A DNA stretch of 43,678 nt from an uncultured Eubacterium sp. (GTDB lineage: Bacteria; Bacillota; Clostridia; Lachnospirales; Lachnospiraceae): NCBI GenBank assembly GCA_947385875.1, contig CANDMV010000016.1, forward strand, positions 1 through 43,678, given 5' to 3'. Under the pieces are notes generated by a model, which saw only the letters and a list, made by a program, of their open reading frames with translations, searched no databases and was not told the origin of the DNA. Position 1 is the stretch's first letter, and each line of letters opens with the position of its first letter. The position numbers and the translations under genes were made by a program. Below are positions 34,208-43,491 of the stretch, piece by piece.

Positions 34208-37200
34208 TTATGAATTTTTCAAATCTTGCATCGCAGTTTCCAGCTCAGCAGACAGTTTTTCCAGCTTCGTTATTTTCGCATTTTTCGGCGCATTTTTCGC
34301 TGCCTGATAAGCTTTTTGAAACGCCTTCCATGTCTTGCCAGAATATTTGCCCTGTCCTTTTTCCATGATTTTTTTCGCTTTATTTAAAGCTTTTTTCAGC
34401 CTTCCTTCTGCATCCTTTAATTCAGCTGCCGCTTTTTTCTCTATGGCCGCTTTCGCATCCTGTATGGAAAATTCCTTTATGGATAAGTCTCCATCCCACA
34501 GCCCGATACCTGCATAGGCATCATTGTAAAAGCTTTCCGTGCTGTCAAACGTATGAGAAAGAACTTCCCTGCCATCTACAGATACTGCCACGCTGTCTTT
34601 GGTTTTTAATATTTCAACCTGATGGTATTTCCCGTCGCAGATGCTTGTTCCCATAGAGGCTTCTTTCACTGTTTCACCGGCAAACCGGAACAGCCGGACC
34701 ACATCCATGTTTCCAAGCTGGATGGCATAAGCGTTGCCGTCAGCCGGATCCGTGCCTTTGGATGCAAAGAACAGATTGACATTCCCCTTTTCAAATTTCA
34801 ACTCTGTACGAAGCACATATTCCTGTTCAGACAGCTTCTGCCCGGTCATGTAATAGTCATTCATGCCGCTGTTGGATACGCTTAAAATTTCGCCGTCTAT
34901 GAGCCAGTTTCCGCCATTATTTACAAACGAAGCGATATTAGTCTTAAAATTGTTTTCCAGTACACGGATGGAAAATTCTTTTTTCAGCTCCTTGTTTTCA
35001 CCGGCATATGCAGTAACTTTTGTACTGCCTTTTGTCAAAGCTGTGATATGTGCACCCGCAGAGCCTGTTTCCTTTGATACAATTTCCGGATTTTCTACCT
35101 CCCATTCGATCTTCTGCTCAATGTCTGCCGGAATAAGATATGCCGACAAATCAACACTGTCTCCTACATTGATGCTGTAATCTGCTTTGCAGACAGAACC
35201 GACAGCCGCCGGAACATCTGTCTGTTTTTTCTCTTTCCAGATGCTCTTCATTGGATATATTTCAAGATCTGCTTTTACAGCCCCGCCTTCTGCGAATACG
35301 CTCATTCCAAGGCTTGCCGCAGACGGGAAGATCTGTGCCGCACCCGCTGCGGTGCCGCCGCCTGCAAATACTTCAACAATCGACCTATCGACATAAATAT
35401 GAAGGCTGACCGTACCATCTGCATTTTTCGATACCTTCTGGCCCATTACTTCTGCAAACTTACTGCTTAAAATGACGCCAGACCTGCTCCGGTCGATGGA
35501 GAGCGTTTCACTTTCCAGATCATAGATGACTTCTGTTGCTTCCTCTGCACCGGTGCGCAGACGAAAACCAACTTTTTTCGTATCCGCGGCAGGTGTAAAG
35601 GATGATACGATTTCATAGCAGTCTCCCTTGACGTCTTGCAGAAGGTTATTCTTATCATTGACAGCTACATCTTTAAGCAAAACGGCATTTTGTGTGTCGC
35701 GCAGTGTTTCATATGCGGAAACGGGTGTCTGTGTCAGTACATACTGCCCATCCTTGCTGACCAGGCCGAGCTTTAAGTTCAGGTTATACAGCCCATTAAA
35801 GTTCTGTCCGGTTTTATCCGCCACCAGATTGCAGTAATCATCCCATGTGTTTGCCCAGTTGAGCTCCACGAGCTCTTCCGGAAGCGTCGGATTCTGGCTG
35901 GTTCCAAAGTCCTGCACATAATAGGTCATGGCAGCATAAGAATCACGTCCGAAGTTCATGATTCCATCGGAAGATACATCATTAGAGGCTGCATATGCCG
36001 CATCCGGCACAAATGTCCATTTTCCGTCTTTCTGCGTAAAGTCTCCGACTTTATAATACCGTCCCCCTCTGGAAAGCACCCATTTGATTGTACCGTCGTC
36101 TGCCTTAAGCGGGTATAGATCCGGGCATTCCGTATGCAGGTCAGGATAAGCGGATTCACACTTCCATTCCAACAGGTTGTCTGAGGAATAAATGCGCAGC
36201 GGGCCGCCGGCAATTACCATAAACCATTTGTTTTCCCAACGGAATACTTTCGGGTCACGAAAATCCCTGTTTCCCAGAGGATCATCTTCCCAGTCTGCCA
36301 CTACCTTGTCTTCCTTTGTCCAGGTCATCCCTTCATCCGTGCTATAGGCAACTTTCACACGCTGCCCGTTTCCATCTGCCGTGATCAGCGCTACCAGCCC
36401 GCCCTTTTCGTCCGGGAACAGTCCGGATGTATTTTCAGTATCTGCCACGATGCAGCCGGAAAACATGGAGCCGTTAGCATCTGGATATAAGGACATCGGC
36501 TGCTCTTCCCATGTAATCAGGTCTTTGCTCGTAGCATGTGCCCATTCCATATACCCTCCATGACGCGGTGCATCATAATACTGGTAAAACAGGTGATACG
36601 TCCCATTATAATACACCATGCCGTTCGGGTCATTTCCCCAGCCGTCCATAACCGAATAATGATACTGACTGCGGAACGGCTCATTGTAATAGATTTCATC
36701 TTTCTGCCGGCGGTATACATTGACTCTGTATGTCAGAGCGGCAGTCGTTCCGTCTTCTGCATAAGCTGTACTTGTGACTGTAAGATAGTTCCTGCCCTCG
36801 GCAACCGGAAGATCTTTCATCGAAGGATAAGGCGTGCCGTCCGTACCCTGCACGGATATTTTGGTACCCGCAGCCTTCGGCTCTGCATTGATATTCACAG
36901 TCTGGGCATTATTTTTGACATACTGGATACTGACAGGCTCGCTCTTAAAAAACTGCGGCTTGCCTTCCACTTCTCCGGTTGAAGATGATACCGTAAGATC
37001 TTCCAATACCGGATTGAATGTATCGTCAAATTCTTTATAAAAAGTATTCTGGAACGTCATCTCGCCTCCGCAGTTCATAAGTCCGAAATATCCTTCTTTT
37101 AAAGCGGTTCCCTGTCCTTTATTTGACTGCCCGATCTGCATGGAGTAATCTCCAGTGCTCGCAACAAGAGTGTCATTGACATAATAAGAAACCCATGCGC

Positions 37201-38269
37201 CTACAGCTACCGCTTTCAACGTATATTTGCCGCTGCTCTGCGGTTTGACCTGCACTTCATCGATCAGCTGGTAATCACTGTCGTCCTGCCATCTGAACAG
37301 CCTGCATGTATTACTTGCAGCATCCAGACTGGCTGCATAGCTGTTCTTATTCCTGCTGTCAAGCGTACTGCGGAATATCAATGCTGCGGTTCCTTCTTTT
37401 TTAGGAAATGTAACATCGCTAGCATAGACAAAATCCCTGCCCTTTGACTGCGAATACAAAAAGCTGCTGCCGTTTCCGAAAGCTCTGCTGTACAAACCGC
37501 TGTCTCTTACTTCCCATTCTGCATGATCCATAACTGTAACCTGCGACAGGTTGGTCTGCCAGGACGTATCCGCAGGAATCTCTCTGACACTGTCAGAAGC
37601 ATCTTCCATACGGTTTTGAAAAGAGATATTCGAAAATTCTGCCTGGCTGTTCCATGTCAGAATCCCGACAAAGCCGCCCTGCCAGCCAGGGATTTTGCCT
37701 GTAATAGACCGTGTTTTTCCACCCTTGTTTCCGAACGTATAGGAAAAGCTGCCGTCAGACTGTACATCCAGCTTTAAGTGCAGCTTTTTGGACAGATCTA
37801 TGTTTTTACTTCCTTTTCCATCGCTTACATCCCCAAGACCCGGCCCGAAGATCCGGAAGGTATCTGCACTTCTGGTTGTGTCTATATTTGCCCCATACCA
37901 TCTGACTGACGGTGTTTTTTTGCTGGATATACCGAAAATCAGCGCTGCGGACGGTCCTTCCTTCAGACTGACATCTGCTTCGTATACAAAAGAATCTGTC
38001 CGCTGTTCTAATCCGTCATATACGGCAAAATGGTCGCCGCCATTGCTGCCCATTGTTACAGAGCCTTTCTTCGAATCTGTCTTATACGGGGCACCGTAAG
38101 ACTTTGATATGAAGCTGTCAGCAGGAACTGCAGCAGCTTCCGCTGTTTCTACTTTAGCGCTGGAGCTTTTCGCATAAGCTGTATTCAGCTGAGCGCCTGC
38201 CATGCTAGACATTGCGACTGCACAGGTCAGCATGGAAGCCAGTGCTTTTTTCGTGAACTTTTTTTTCAT
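34208..38269 (-). CDS. secreted multidomain GH32 fructan hydrolase (levanase/inulinase-like)
   Basis: A 1353-residue extracellular enzyme. Signal peptide about 1-33 (AYA-KSS). Two LamG/CBM66-like beta-sandwich modules (about 50-218 and 230-413) precede a linker domain. The GH32 five-blade propeller (about 535-830) has GWGNDPNG (nucleophile D547), RDP (D672) and TECPD (acid/base E714); the GH32 C-terminal beta-sandwich follows to about 1006. Then come a Big_2-like module (about 1030-1105), a third LamG/CBM66-like module (about 1107-1272) and a basic helical tail (about 1273-1353). There is no LPXTG or SLH anchor. It should cut beta-fructosyl bonds; levan versus inulin cannot be decided here. 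AAAGGGGA site before MKKKFTKK. Confidence 0.93.
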   Translation of the reverse strand: MKKKFTKKALASMLTCAVAMSSMAGAQLNTAYAKSSSAKVETAEAAAVPADSFISKSYGAPYKTDSKKGSVTMGSNGGDHFAVYDGLEQRTDSFVYEADVSLKEGPSAALIFGISSKKTPSVRWYGANIDTTRSADTFRIFGPGLGDVSDGKGSKNIDLSKKLHLKLDVQSDGSFSYTFGNKGGKTRSITGKIPGWQGGFVGILTWNSQAEFSNISFQNRMEDASDSVREIPADTSWQTNLSQVTVMDHAEWEVRDSGLYSRAFGNGSSFLYSQSKGRDFVYASDVTFPKKEGTAALIFRSTLDSRNKNSYAASLDAASNTCRLFRWQDDSDYQLIDEVQVKPQSSGKYTLKAVAVGAWVSYYVNDTLVASTGDYSMQIGQSNKGQGTALKEGYFGLMNCGGEMTFQNTFYKEFDDTFNPVLEDLTVSSSTGEVEGKPQFFKSEPVSIQYVKNNAQTVNINAEPKAAGTKISVQGTDGTPYPSMKDLPVAEGRNYLTVTSTAYAEDGTTAALTYRVNVYRRQKDEIYYNEPFRSQYHYSVMDGWGNDPNGMVYYNGTYHLFYQYYDAPRHGGYMEWAHATSKDLITWEEQPMSLYPDANGSMFSGCIVADTENTSGLFPDEKGGLVALITADGNGQRVKVAYSTDEGMTWTKEDKVVADWEDDPLGNRDFRDPKVFRWENKWFMVIAGGPLRIYSSDNLLEWKCESAYPDLHTECPDLYPLKADDGTIKWVLSRGGRYYKVGDFTQKDGKWTFVPDAAYAASNDVSSDGIMNFGRDSYAAMTYYVQDFGTSQNPTLPEELVELNWANTWDDYCNLVADKTGQNFNGLYNLNLKLGLVSKDGQYVLTQTPVSAYETLRDTQNAVLLKDVAVNDKNNLLQDVKGDCYEIVSSFTPAADTKKVGFRLRTGAEEATEVIYDLESETLSIDRSRSGVILSSKFAEVMGQKVSKNADGTVSLHIYVDRSIVEVFAGGGTAAGAAQIFPSAASLGMSVFAEGGAVKADLEIYPMKSIWKEKKQTDVPAAVGSVCKADYSINVGDSVDLSAYLIPADIEQKIEWEVENPEIVSKETGSAGAHITALTKGSTKVTAYAGENKELKKEFSIRVLENNFKTNIASFVNNGGNWLIDGEILSVSNSGMNDYYMTGQKLSEQEYVLRTELKFEKGNVNLFFASKGTDPADGNAYAIQLGNMDVVRLFRFAGETVKEASMGTSICDGKYHQVEILKTKDSVAVSVDGREVLSHTFDSTESFYNDAYAGIGLWDGDLSIKEFSIQDAKAAIEKKAAAELKDAEGRLKKALNKAKKIMEKGQGKYSGKTWKAFQKAYQAAKNAPKNAKITKLEKLSAELETAMQDLKNS

Positions 38270-38308
38270 CAAAATTCCCCTTTCCCGATATTTTTCTATT
38301 CGGTCTGG

Positions 38309-38349
38309 ATAGTGCCCAATACTATACACACCACATCTACTTTTGCCTA
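38309..38349 (-). promoter_or_regulatory. candidate promoter and LacI operator for the secreted GH32 gene
   Basis: On the minus strand TAGGCA (38344-38349), 17-base spacer, TATAGT (38321-38326). A dyad ATAGT (38309-38313) / ACTAT (38321-38325) overlaps the -10 box and is a candidate site for the LacI-type regulator encoded just upstream. It is short, so this is tentative. Confidence 0.4.
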
Positions 38350-38376
38350 TTATTTAAAGTTATTTTTTTATTCCTT

Positions 38377-39365
38377 TCATTCCTGCGTCGTCCCGCCACT
38401 GGCATATGTAACAGGAAGGCAGATCAGCGGCGGCTTTGCAGCCTGTTCATCCCGAAGCAGCAGCTCCACACACATCTGCGCAATTTCCCGTACCGGCTGG
38501 ACGATGGTGGAGCAGATATAGCTTCCATCTCCAAAGATACTGACTCCATCAAAGCCGATGACCTGAATATCCTTTGGCACCTTTAAACCGAGCTCTTCCA
38601 GTATCTGCATGACAAAATGTGCCAGCCCGTCTGTCATGCAGAAAATGCCCTCCACCATCATTCTGCCTTCCCGCATCTGTTCTGCGAGAAATTCCCGGAA
38701 GCCATCGTAGGATTCCCCTTCCTTGATAATCTTTGTCTCACAGTGAAGCCCCCGCATCATGCAGCCGTTTAAAAATCCTGCCTGCCGCTTGTTCGGCTCA
38801 CTTATCATGGAAGAACCAGCCCTTGAAATGCCACATTTTTACAGCCCAAGTCCGCGAGCTTTTGGGCTGCAAGCTGTCCTCCGGCAAAATTATCACTGGC
38901 TATACACGGAAATTTAGTCCCCAGAGAGCAGTCTATGGATACAAGCCGCACCTCTTCTCCTATGGCAAACCCCGTATTGTAAGTAAGTACAATAATTCCA
39001 CCCGTTTTATTCTGCTGCACCATTTTTATATATTCCTGTTCTCTGGAAAAATCAGACTCTGTACAGCAGAGCAGCATCCGGTATTTTCTGTGTAACAGTG
39101 CCAGATTGATTTCGCAGGCCAGCGATGCAAAATAAGGCTCTTTTGTATTTGGTATGAGCAGGGCTGCGGTATAAGTCTTTGCGGACTTCATCCCCTGCGC
39201 ATAGCTGTTGACCTGATAATCCAGTTTTTTAATCGCTCTTTCCACACGTATCCGGTATTGCTCTCGCACGGGAAGATTGTTCACAACCTTGGATACCGTG
39301 CCGATCGCAACGCCTGCTTCTCTTGCTACATCTTTCATTGTCGGCACACAGTTCTGCTTTCCCAT
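38377..39365 (-). pseudogene. LacI-family regulator, frameshifted
   Basis: Two frames make one LacI-type repressor. The first (39365-38805) has the HTH and hinge TMKDVAREAGVAIGTVSKVVNNLPV and half of the sugar-binding domain to LGCKNVAF, then derails to QGLVLP and stops. The second (about 38830-38377) resumes RAGSSMISEPNKRQAGFLNG, continues with GIFCMTDGLAHFVMQILEELG, and ends PVTYASGGTTQE. One missing base near 38830 explains the break. As read, the repressor lacks its C-terminal subdomain. Either the gene is dead, which would make the fructan genes constitutive, or the base is a sequence error. Start set by AGAGGAG before MGKQNC. Confidence 0.85.
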
Positions 39366-39382
39366 AACACTCCTCTGCATCA

Positions 39383-39841
39383 TTACTGCTTAAAATGCAG
39401 CGCATTTCCCATCTGAAATACAAGATCTTCTATCACTTCAGCTTTGGATATGACATCCATGTCCAGCCCGTCATTGTCCAGTATATCCTGCAATGCTGTA
39501 ATAAGACGTGAAAGCACAGCTTCCTGTTCTTTCATCATAGCATAATATCTTTCTTTGACATTCTGCGTCAAAAATTCGATCATCTTCTGGTTGGTACGTT
39601 CCCTGTATTCAATGATATTGCCGACTGCAAGAGCCGCTTCACCATCCAGATTTTCCAATGCATCGATACTTTTCATGATCTGCTCTTTTTCCTGCTGGAT
39701 CTGTTCTATGATCTTTACAGCATCCACATCGTCTGCAAATTTCTCTTTCATACTGCCGCAGTCTGCACCTGCATTGTCTGATGTATCCTTTTTCAAACCA
39801 TCATGATCTGTATCTGTGCCATGTCCAAAATTATTTTTCAT
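39383..39841 (-). CDS. uncharacterised helical protein coupled to GH32/LacI genes
   Basis: I do not recognise this family. From the ATG at 39841 (AAAGGAA site) it has 152 residues; an upstream ATG at 39922 would overlap the stop of the GH32 gene and add 27 residues without a good site. The first 40 residues are charged and Gly/Asp-rich. The rest is predicted helical, with heptad-like runs (VDAVKIIEQIQQEKEQIMKS, KERYYAMMKEQEAVLSRLITAL). No signal peptide or membrane segment. It lies between the invertase and the LacI gene, and its stop lies 18 bases before the LacI start, so it belongs to the operon. Confidence 0.65.
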   Translation of the reverse strand: MKNNFGHGTDTDHDGLKKDTSDNAGADCGSMKEKFADDVDAVKIIEQIQQEKEQIMKSIDALENLDGEAALAVGNIIEYRERTNQKMIEFLTQNVKERYYAMMKEQEAVLSRLITALQDILDNDGLDMDVISKAEVIEDLVFQMGNALHFKQ

Positions 39842-39908
39842 GCCATTCCTTTCCGTCCGCAAACTCACTATCCCTTTTTCGCTTGCATCTTCTTTCTTTT
39901 CAAATAGA

Positions 39909-41393
39909 TTAACAAAGATCATATTTTACCACATCGATCGCCGCCGCTCCTTCTGCAAAAAACGAAATGCCATCCGCCTCCTGCTCTGTATACATCGTCG
40001 CTGTCAGCACCTGTGCCCCGTCGTTGACAAATACCTCCGCGCTGAACCGGTCTAAAATAATACGAAGCTTCAGCTCTCCGTTATGGCTGTCTACAAGGCT
40101 TCTGCGCTGATGGATAATCGCCCGTCTGGAGCCGGAAAACTTTCGGTCGATTTTCAATATGGATTCTCCCGGACGGAAGCTTAAAGACGTGTAAAATTCT
40201 TCATTCTGCGCAAAACGGAGTGCAAACTTATGGTACAAATCCGCCGCGTCCGCCGGACGTATCACCAGCTCCATATCTACCATGCGCCCCTTAATGCCGT
40301 CCAGCCGCACAGTGCCTGAAACTGTTACATTTTCATAAGCCGTCCTGTTTTTGCGCATAGTATCCAGCTCCCGTACCGGCCTCTGGTACAGCCTGCCGTT
40401 TTTGATAGACAGCTCCCTTGGAATGCTCATCTGCCCGAACCACGGCTGGTCCGGCTGACGCAGGCTGCATGTATCCCAGTTCTGCATCCAGCCGATCATA
40501 ATGCGTCTTCCATCCGGCGCCAGCACTGTCTGGGAAGCATAGAAATCAATACCGTAATCTACCGACTGGTTACACTCTTCCGTAAACGTATCCGTATGCT
40601 CCTCATAATCGCCGATCAGGCACAGCGTCCCATTTCCGTTATGATACTCAAATCCCTGCGGCCGCATATCCTGCGGGCTGACCAGCAGCACCCACTTCCC
40701 GTCCAGCGGAAAAAAGTCCGGGCATTCCCACATCAGCCCAAAGCGGTTATGGTTTGCGCACAGTACCTTCTTATAATTCCACTGGAACCCGTTAGAACTT
40801 GTAAACAGCAGAATCTGCCCGCTCCCGTCCTCCGGTCGGTTTCCGACGATACAGCAGTATGTGCCGTCTTCTTTTCTCCAGAGCTTAGGATCACGGAAAT
40901 CAAAGCGGCTGCACCCTTCCGGCAGGTTCTTTTCGTCCAGCACCGGGTTTTTCTCATATTTTTCATAATCCATCCCGTCCCCGACTGCCAGGCACTGTGT
41001 CTGGACTTCATAGATTCCGCCGTTCTTCTGCCGTTCGCGCACGACGCCTGTGTACATCAGCAGCTGTCTTCCGTCCGGCAGCTCGATTGCATTGCCGGAA
41101 AAGCACCCGTCCCTGTCATAAAATTCATCCGGCGCCAGCGCAGCCGGTAAATATTCCCAGTGCAGAAGGTCGCTGCTTACCGCGTGTCCCCAGTGCATAT
41201 CTCCCCATTGAGAATCGTATGGATAATACTGGTAGAACAAATGATACTGTCCCTTATAAAAGGAAAAACCATTCGGGTCATTCATCCATCCGGTCCTTAC
41301 CGACAGATGAAACGACGGGCGTTCTTCTTTTTTTATCAGCTTTTCGGAAGCCTCTTCATATTTGCGTGCTTCCCTCAGTGTCTGGCTTGTCAT
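39909..41393 (-). CDS. sacA: intracellular GH32 beta-fructosidase (sucrose/sucrose-6-P hydrolase type)
   Basis: A 494-residue GH32 enzyme without signal peptide. Nucleophile D39 in WMNDPNG, D168 in FRDPK and acid/base E223 in WECPDFFPL are all present, and the C-terminal beta-sandwich ends AEVFVNDGAQVLTAT. It should release fructose from sucrose, sucrose-6-phosphate or short fructans. Since uptake here is by an ABC importer and not a PTS, unphosphorylated sucrose or kestose-type substrates are more likely; this is inference. Start at MTSQTLRE with GGAGGGTG 6 bases upstream; the open frame extends 24 codons further. Confidence 0.93.
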   Translation of the reverse strand: MTSQTLREARKYEEASEKLIKKEERPSFHLSVRTGWMNDPNGFSFYKGQYHLFYQYYPYDSQWGDMHWGHAVSSDLLHWEYLPAALAPDEFYDRDGCFSGNAIELPDGRQLLMYTGVVRERQKNGGIYEVQTQCLAVGDGMDYEKYEKNPVLDEKNLPEGCSRFDFRDPKLWRKEDGTYCCIVGNRPEDGSGQILLFTSSNGFQWNYKKVLCANHNRFGLMWECPDFFPLDGKWVLLVSPQDMRPQGFEYHNGNGTLCLIGDYEEHTDTFTEECNQSVDYGIDFYASQTVLAPDGRRIMIGWMQNWDTCSLRQPDQPWFGQMSIPRELSIKNGRLYQRPVRELDTMRKNRTAYENVTVSGTVRLDGIKGRMVDMELVIRPADAADLYHKFALRFAQNEEFYTSLSFRPGESILKIDRKFSGSRRAIIHQRRSLVDSHNGELKLRIILDRFSAEVFVNDGAQVLTATMYTEQEADGISFFAEGAAAIDVVKYDLC

Positions 41394-41465
41394 ATTCTTC
41401 ACCCTCCAAATTTCTTTTTTAACGCGATTAAATAAAAACTGGCGCATGAAACCGAAAACAGCCAT

Positions 41466-41597
41466 ATCCTTTACTGCATCAAATCTTTTTCATGCACCAG
41501 TTCTTCATTATTTTATTACCTTAAAGCTCCATCGCGAAGCAATTCAAATCAGAAGCCATCAGCCTTTATTTCAGCTGTTTGAATTTTTCATCACAAT
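41466..41597. other. spacer between sugar-binding protein and GH32 genes
   Basis: About 130 bases within the operon. It contains a copy of the dispersed motif CCATCGCGAAGC (about 41530-41541). I see no terminator. Confidence 0.4.
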
Positions 41598-43340
41598 TTA
41601 TTCCGCATCGTCACCCGCAGCTGTATCTGAACCCGCATCTGCATCCGAACCTGCATCCGCAGAGCCGCCGCCATAGAAGTCATCCAGATATTTCTGGAAG
41701 ATTGCCAGATAATCATCCAGCCTGTATGCTTTCAAATCTTCCAGATACTGCTCCCAGTCAGCGTCTGTAAAGCCGTTCATAATCCAGTCAGATTTTTTTG
41801 CATTGATTGTCTTTTCAATATCCGCCTGAAGGTTTGATAATTCCTCCGTATCTTCCCTGCTCATAAATACATTCGGGAATACATATTTCCGATTCATGTC
41901 CGGCGTGAAGCTGTCTTTAATCCAATCCAGCCTATACTGCGCATCATCCGGGCAGGTCACATATACGTCATAATATTCATCCAGTACAGCCAGCGGCCCG
42001 TTTACAGATTCCGCTTCTCTTACCTCTACTGGAGATGCATCGCCGAGCGGCGCATGTTTTAACATCTGTTCACCGTTTTCATTTTCCCCAAGCTCAAAAA
42101 TATCAAAATCATCGTCCTCGCCGTATGTGCCCCAGTTATTCTGCGGAGACTGGAACGGATCATACATCTGGTCAATCCATGCACAGACAAGCGCCGGATT
42201 TTCTGCTACTGCCGTAACGACACAGCGTCCGCGGTCATATCCGCTTGTAAAAGAGCCGTTCTGCGGCGTAAGATTCCTTGTATCCGCTGTTAATACTGGA
42301 AGCGGCACCCAGTCTGTCAGATTGTCAATATTCGCTACATCCCAGCTAAAGCATACGCCGTAACGCCCGGACTTTCCTTTTGATACGTACGTAGACCATT
42401 CCTGTGTAAACGCTTCCGGGTCAATCAGGTTCTGTTCGTATAGAGAATGCAGCCACGCAATGCCGTCCTTATATCCCTGCTGGGTTGCTGCGCAGATCAC
42501 TTTCAGATCATCTGTGACTGCAATATGCCGTCCCTTATCCATATCTCCATAGCCTTCGCCAAACCCATTAATCAGAATACCGCAGTCCTGGTCCCCGTCA
42601 TTTACGATACATGCCATAGGGATAATGCTGCCGTCAATGCCGAACTCTGCCTGCAGCTTATCAGCGTTGTCACGGAACGCGATCAGCGTTTTTTCAAAAT
42701 CATCTACCGTCTCCGGGATTTCAAGCCCCAGGAAATCCAGCCATTTTTTATTAATAAAGCTCATGTTTCCGACTGTCTGGATCGCTGTCTTTTCAGAACC
42801 AAGCTGCTCAATCCAAGGGAAAGCCCAGATGTGGCCGTCTGTTGCCGTACTCATTTTTTTGTAATCCGGGTACTTGTCAAATACCGCTTTGAGATTCGGC
42901 ATGTATTTGTCAATATACTCCTCCAGAGGGATAATAACACCCTGATCCGCATATTTTAACAGGTCGCTGTCTCCAAATCCTGCTGTAAATATAAAATCAG
43001 TCAGCGTATCGATATTGGCCATTGCAAGCGAGATTTTATCTCCCCACTGGTCGCCCTGAATCGCGTTCCATTCAATCTCTACATTTGTTTTTTCCTGAAG
43101 CCTTTTAAAAATCGTCCGGTTATTCGGATTGGATTCCGTGTTTGCCGGATAGCTGATCATACCCGTCAGTGTCGCCTTTTCTTTCAAAGGAAATTCCAGT
43201 TCAGACAGGTCTACTTCCTGTACTTCTCCGGTGTTCAGGTTTTTACCCCCCCCCTTATTTCCACAGCCTGCTGCGGTTACGATCATGCCTGCCGCCAGTG
43301 CTGCCGCCAGCATACGTTTCATAATTACGTGATATTTCAT
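41598..43340 (-). CDS. extracellular sugar-binding lipoprotein of a CUT1-type ABC importer
   Basis: A 580-residue lipoprotein of the LplA/YtcQ type. Signal peptide with lipobox VTAAGC (lipidated C26), a ligand-binding fold (about 45-560), and a C-terminal tail of GSDADAGSDTAAG repeats. AAAGGAGATC site before MKYHVIM. It is followed by the intracellular GH32 and preceded by an LplC-type permease, so it likely binds fructo-oligosaccharides or sucrose. Codons 28-32, right after the lipid anchor, contain nine consecutive G's (43246-43254 as C's on the plus strand), a likely slippage site. Confidence 0.92.
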   Translation of the reverse strand: MKYHVIMKRMLAAALAAGMIVTAAGCGNKGGGKNLNTGEVQEVDLSELEFPLKEKATLTGMISYPANTESNPNNRTIFKRLQEKTNVEIEWNAIQGDQWGDKISLAMANIDTLTDFIFTAGFGDSDLLKYADQGVIIPLEEYIDKYMPNLKAVFDKYPDYKKMSTATDGHIWAFPWIEQLGSEKTAIQTVGNMSFINKKWLDFLGLEIPETVDDFEKTLIAFRDNADKLQAEFGIDGSIIPMACIVNDGDQDCGILINGFGEGYGDMDKGRHIAVTDDLKVICAATQQGYKDGIAWLHSLYEQNLIDPEAFTQEWSTYVSKGKSGRYGVCFSWDVANIDNLTDWVPLPVLTADTRNLTPQNGSFTSGYDRGRCVVTAVAENPALVCAWIDQMYDPFQSPQNNWGTYGEDDDFDIFELGENENGEQMLKHAPLGDASPVEVREAESVNGPLAVLDEYYDVYVTCPDDAQYRLDWIKDSFTPDMNRKYVFPNVFMSREDTEELSNLQADIEKTINAKKSDWIMNGFTDADWEQYLEDLKAYRLDDYLAIFQKYLDDFYGGGSADAGSDADAGSDTAAGDDAE

Positions 43341-43491
43341 GGTACGATCTCCTTTCCTATTCATTTTTTACACAGCCTCCTGTCAGCCGTTGATCAGGAG
43401 CCCATGTGATGTTATTTTTACAAATTACAAATATAGATTCCGCTCTATTTCTGCTTTATTTTTTCTCTATGCGTTTGAAAGCTCCTGACGA

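Noticed and set aside
34208..38269. Sortase anchoring of the large GH32 enzyme
   Set aside because: No LPXTG motif or terminal hydrophobic segment; the protein ends in a Lys-rich helical region.
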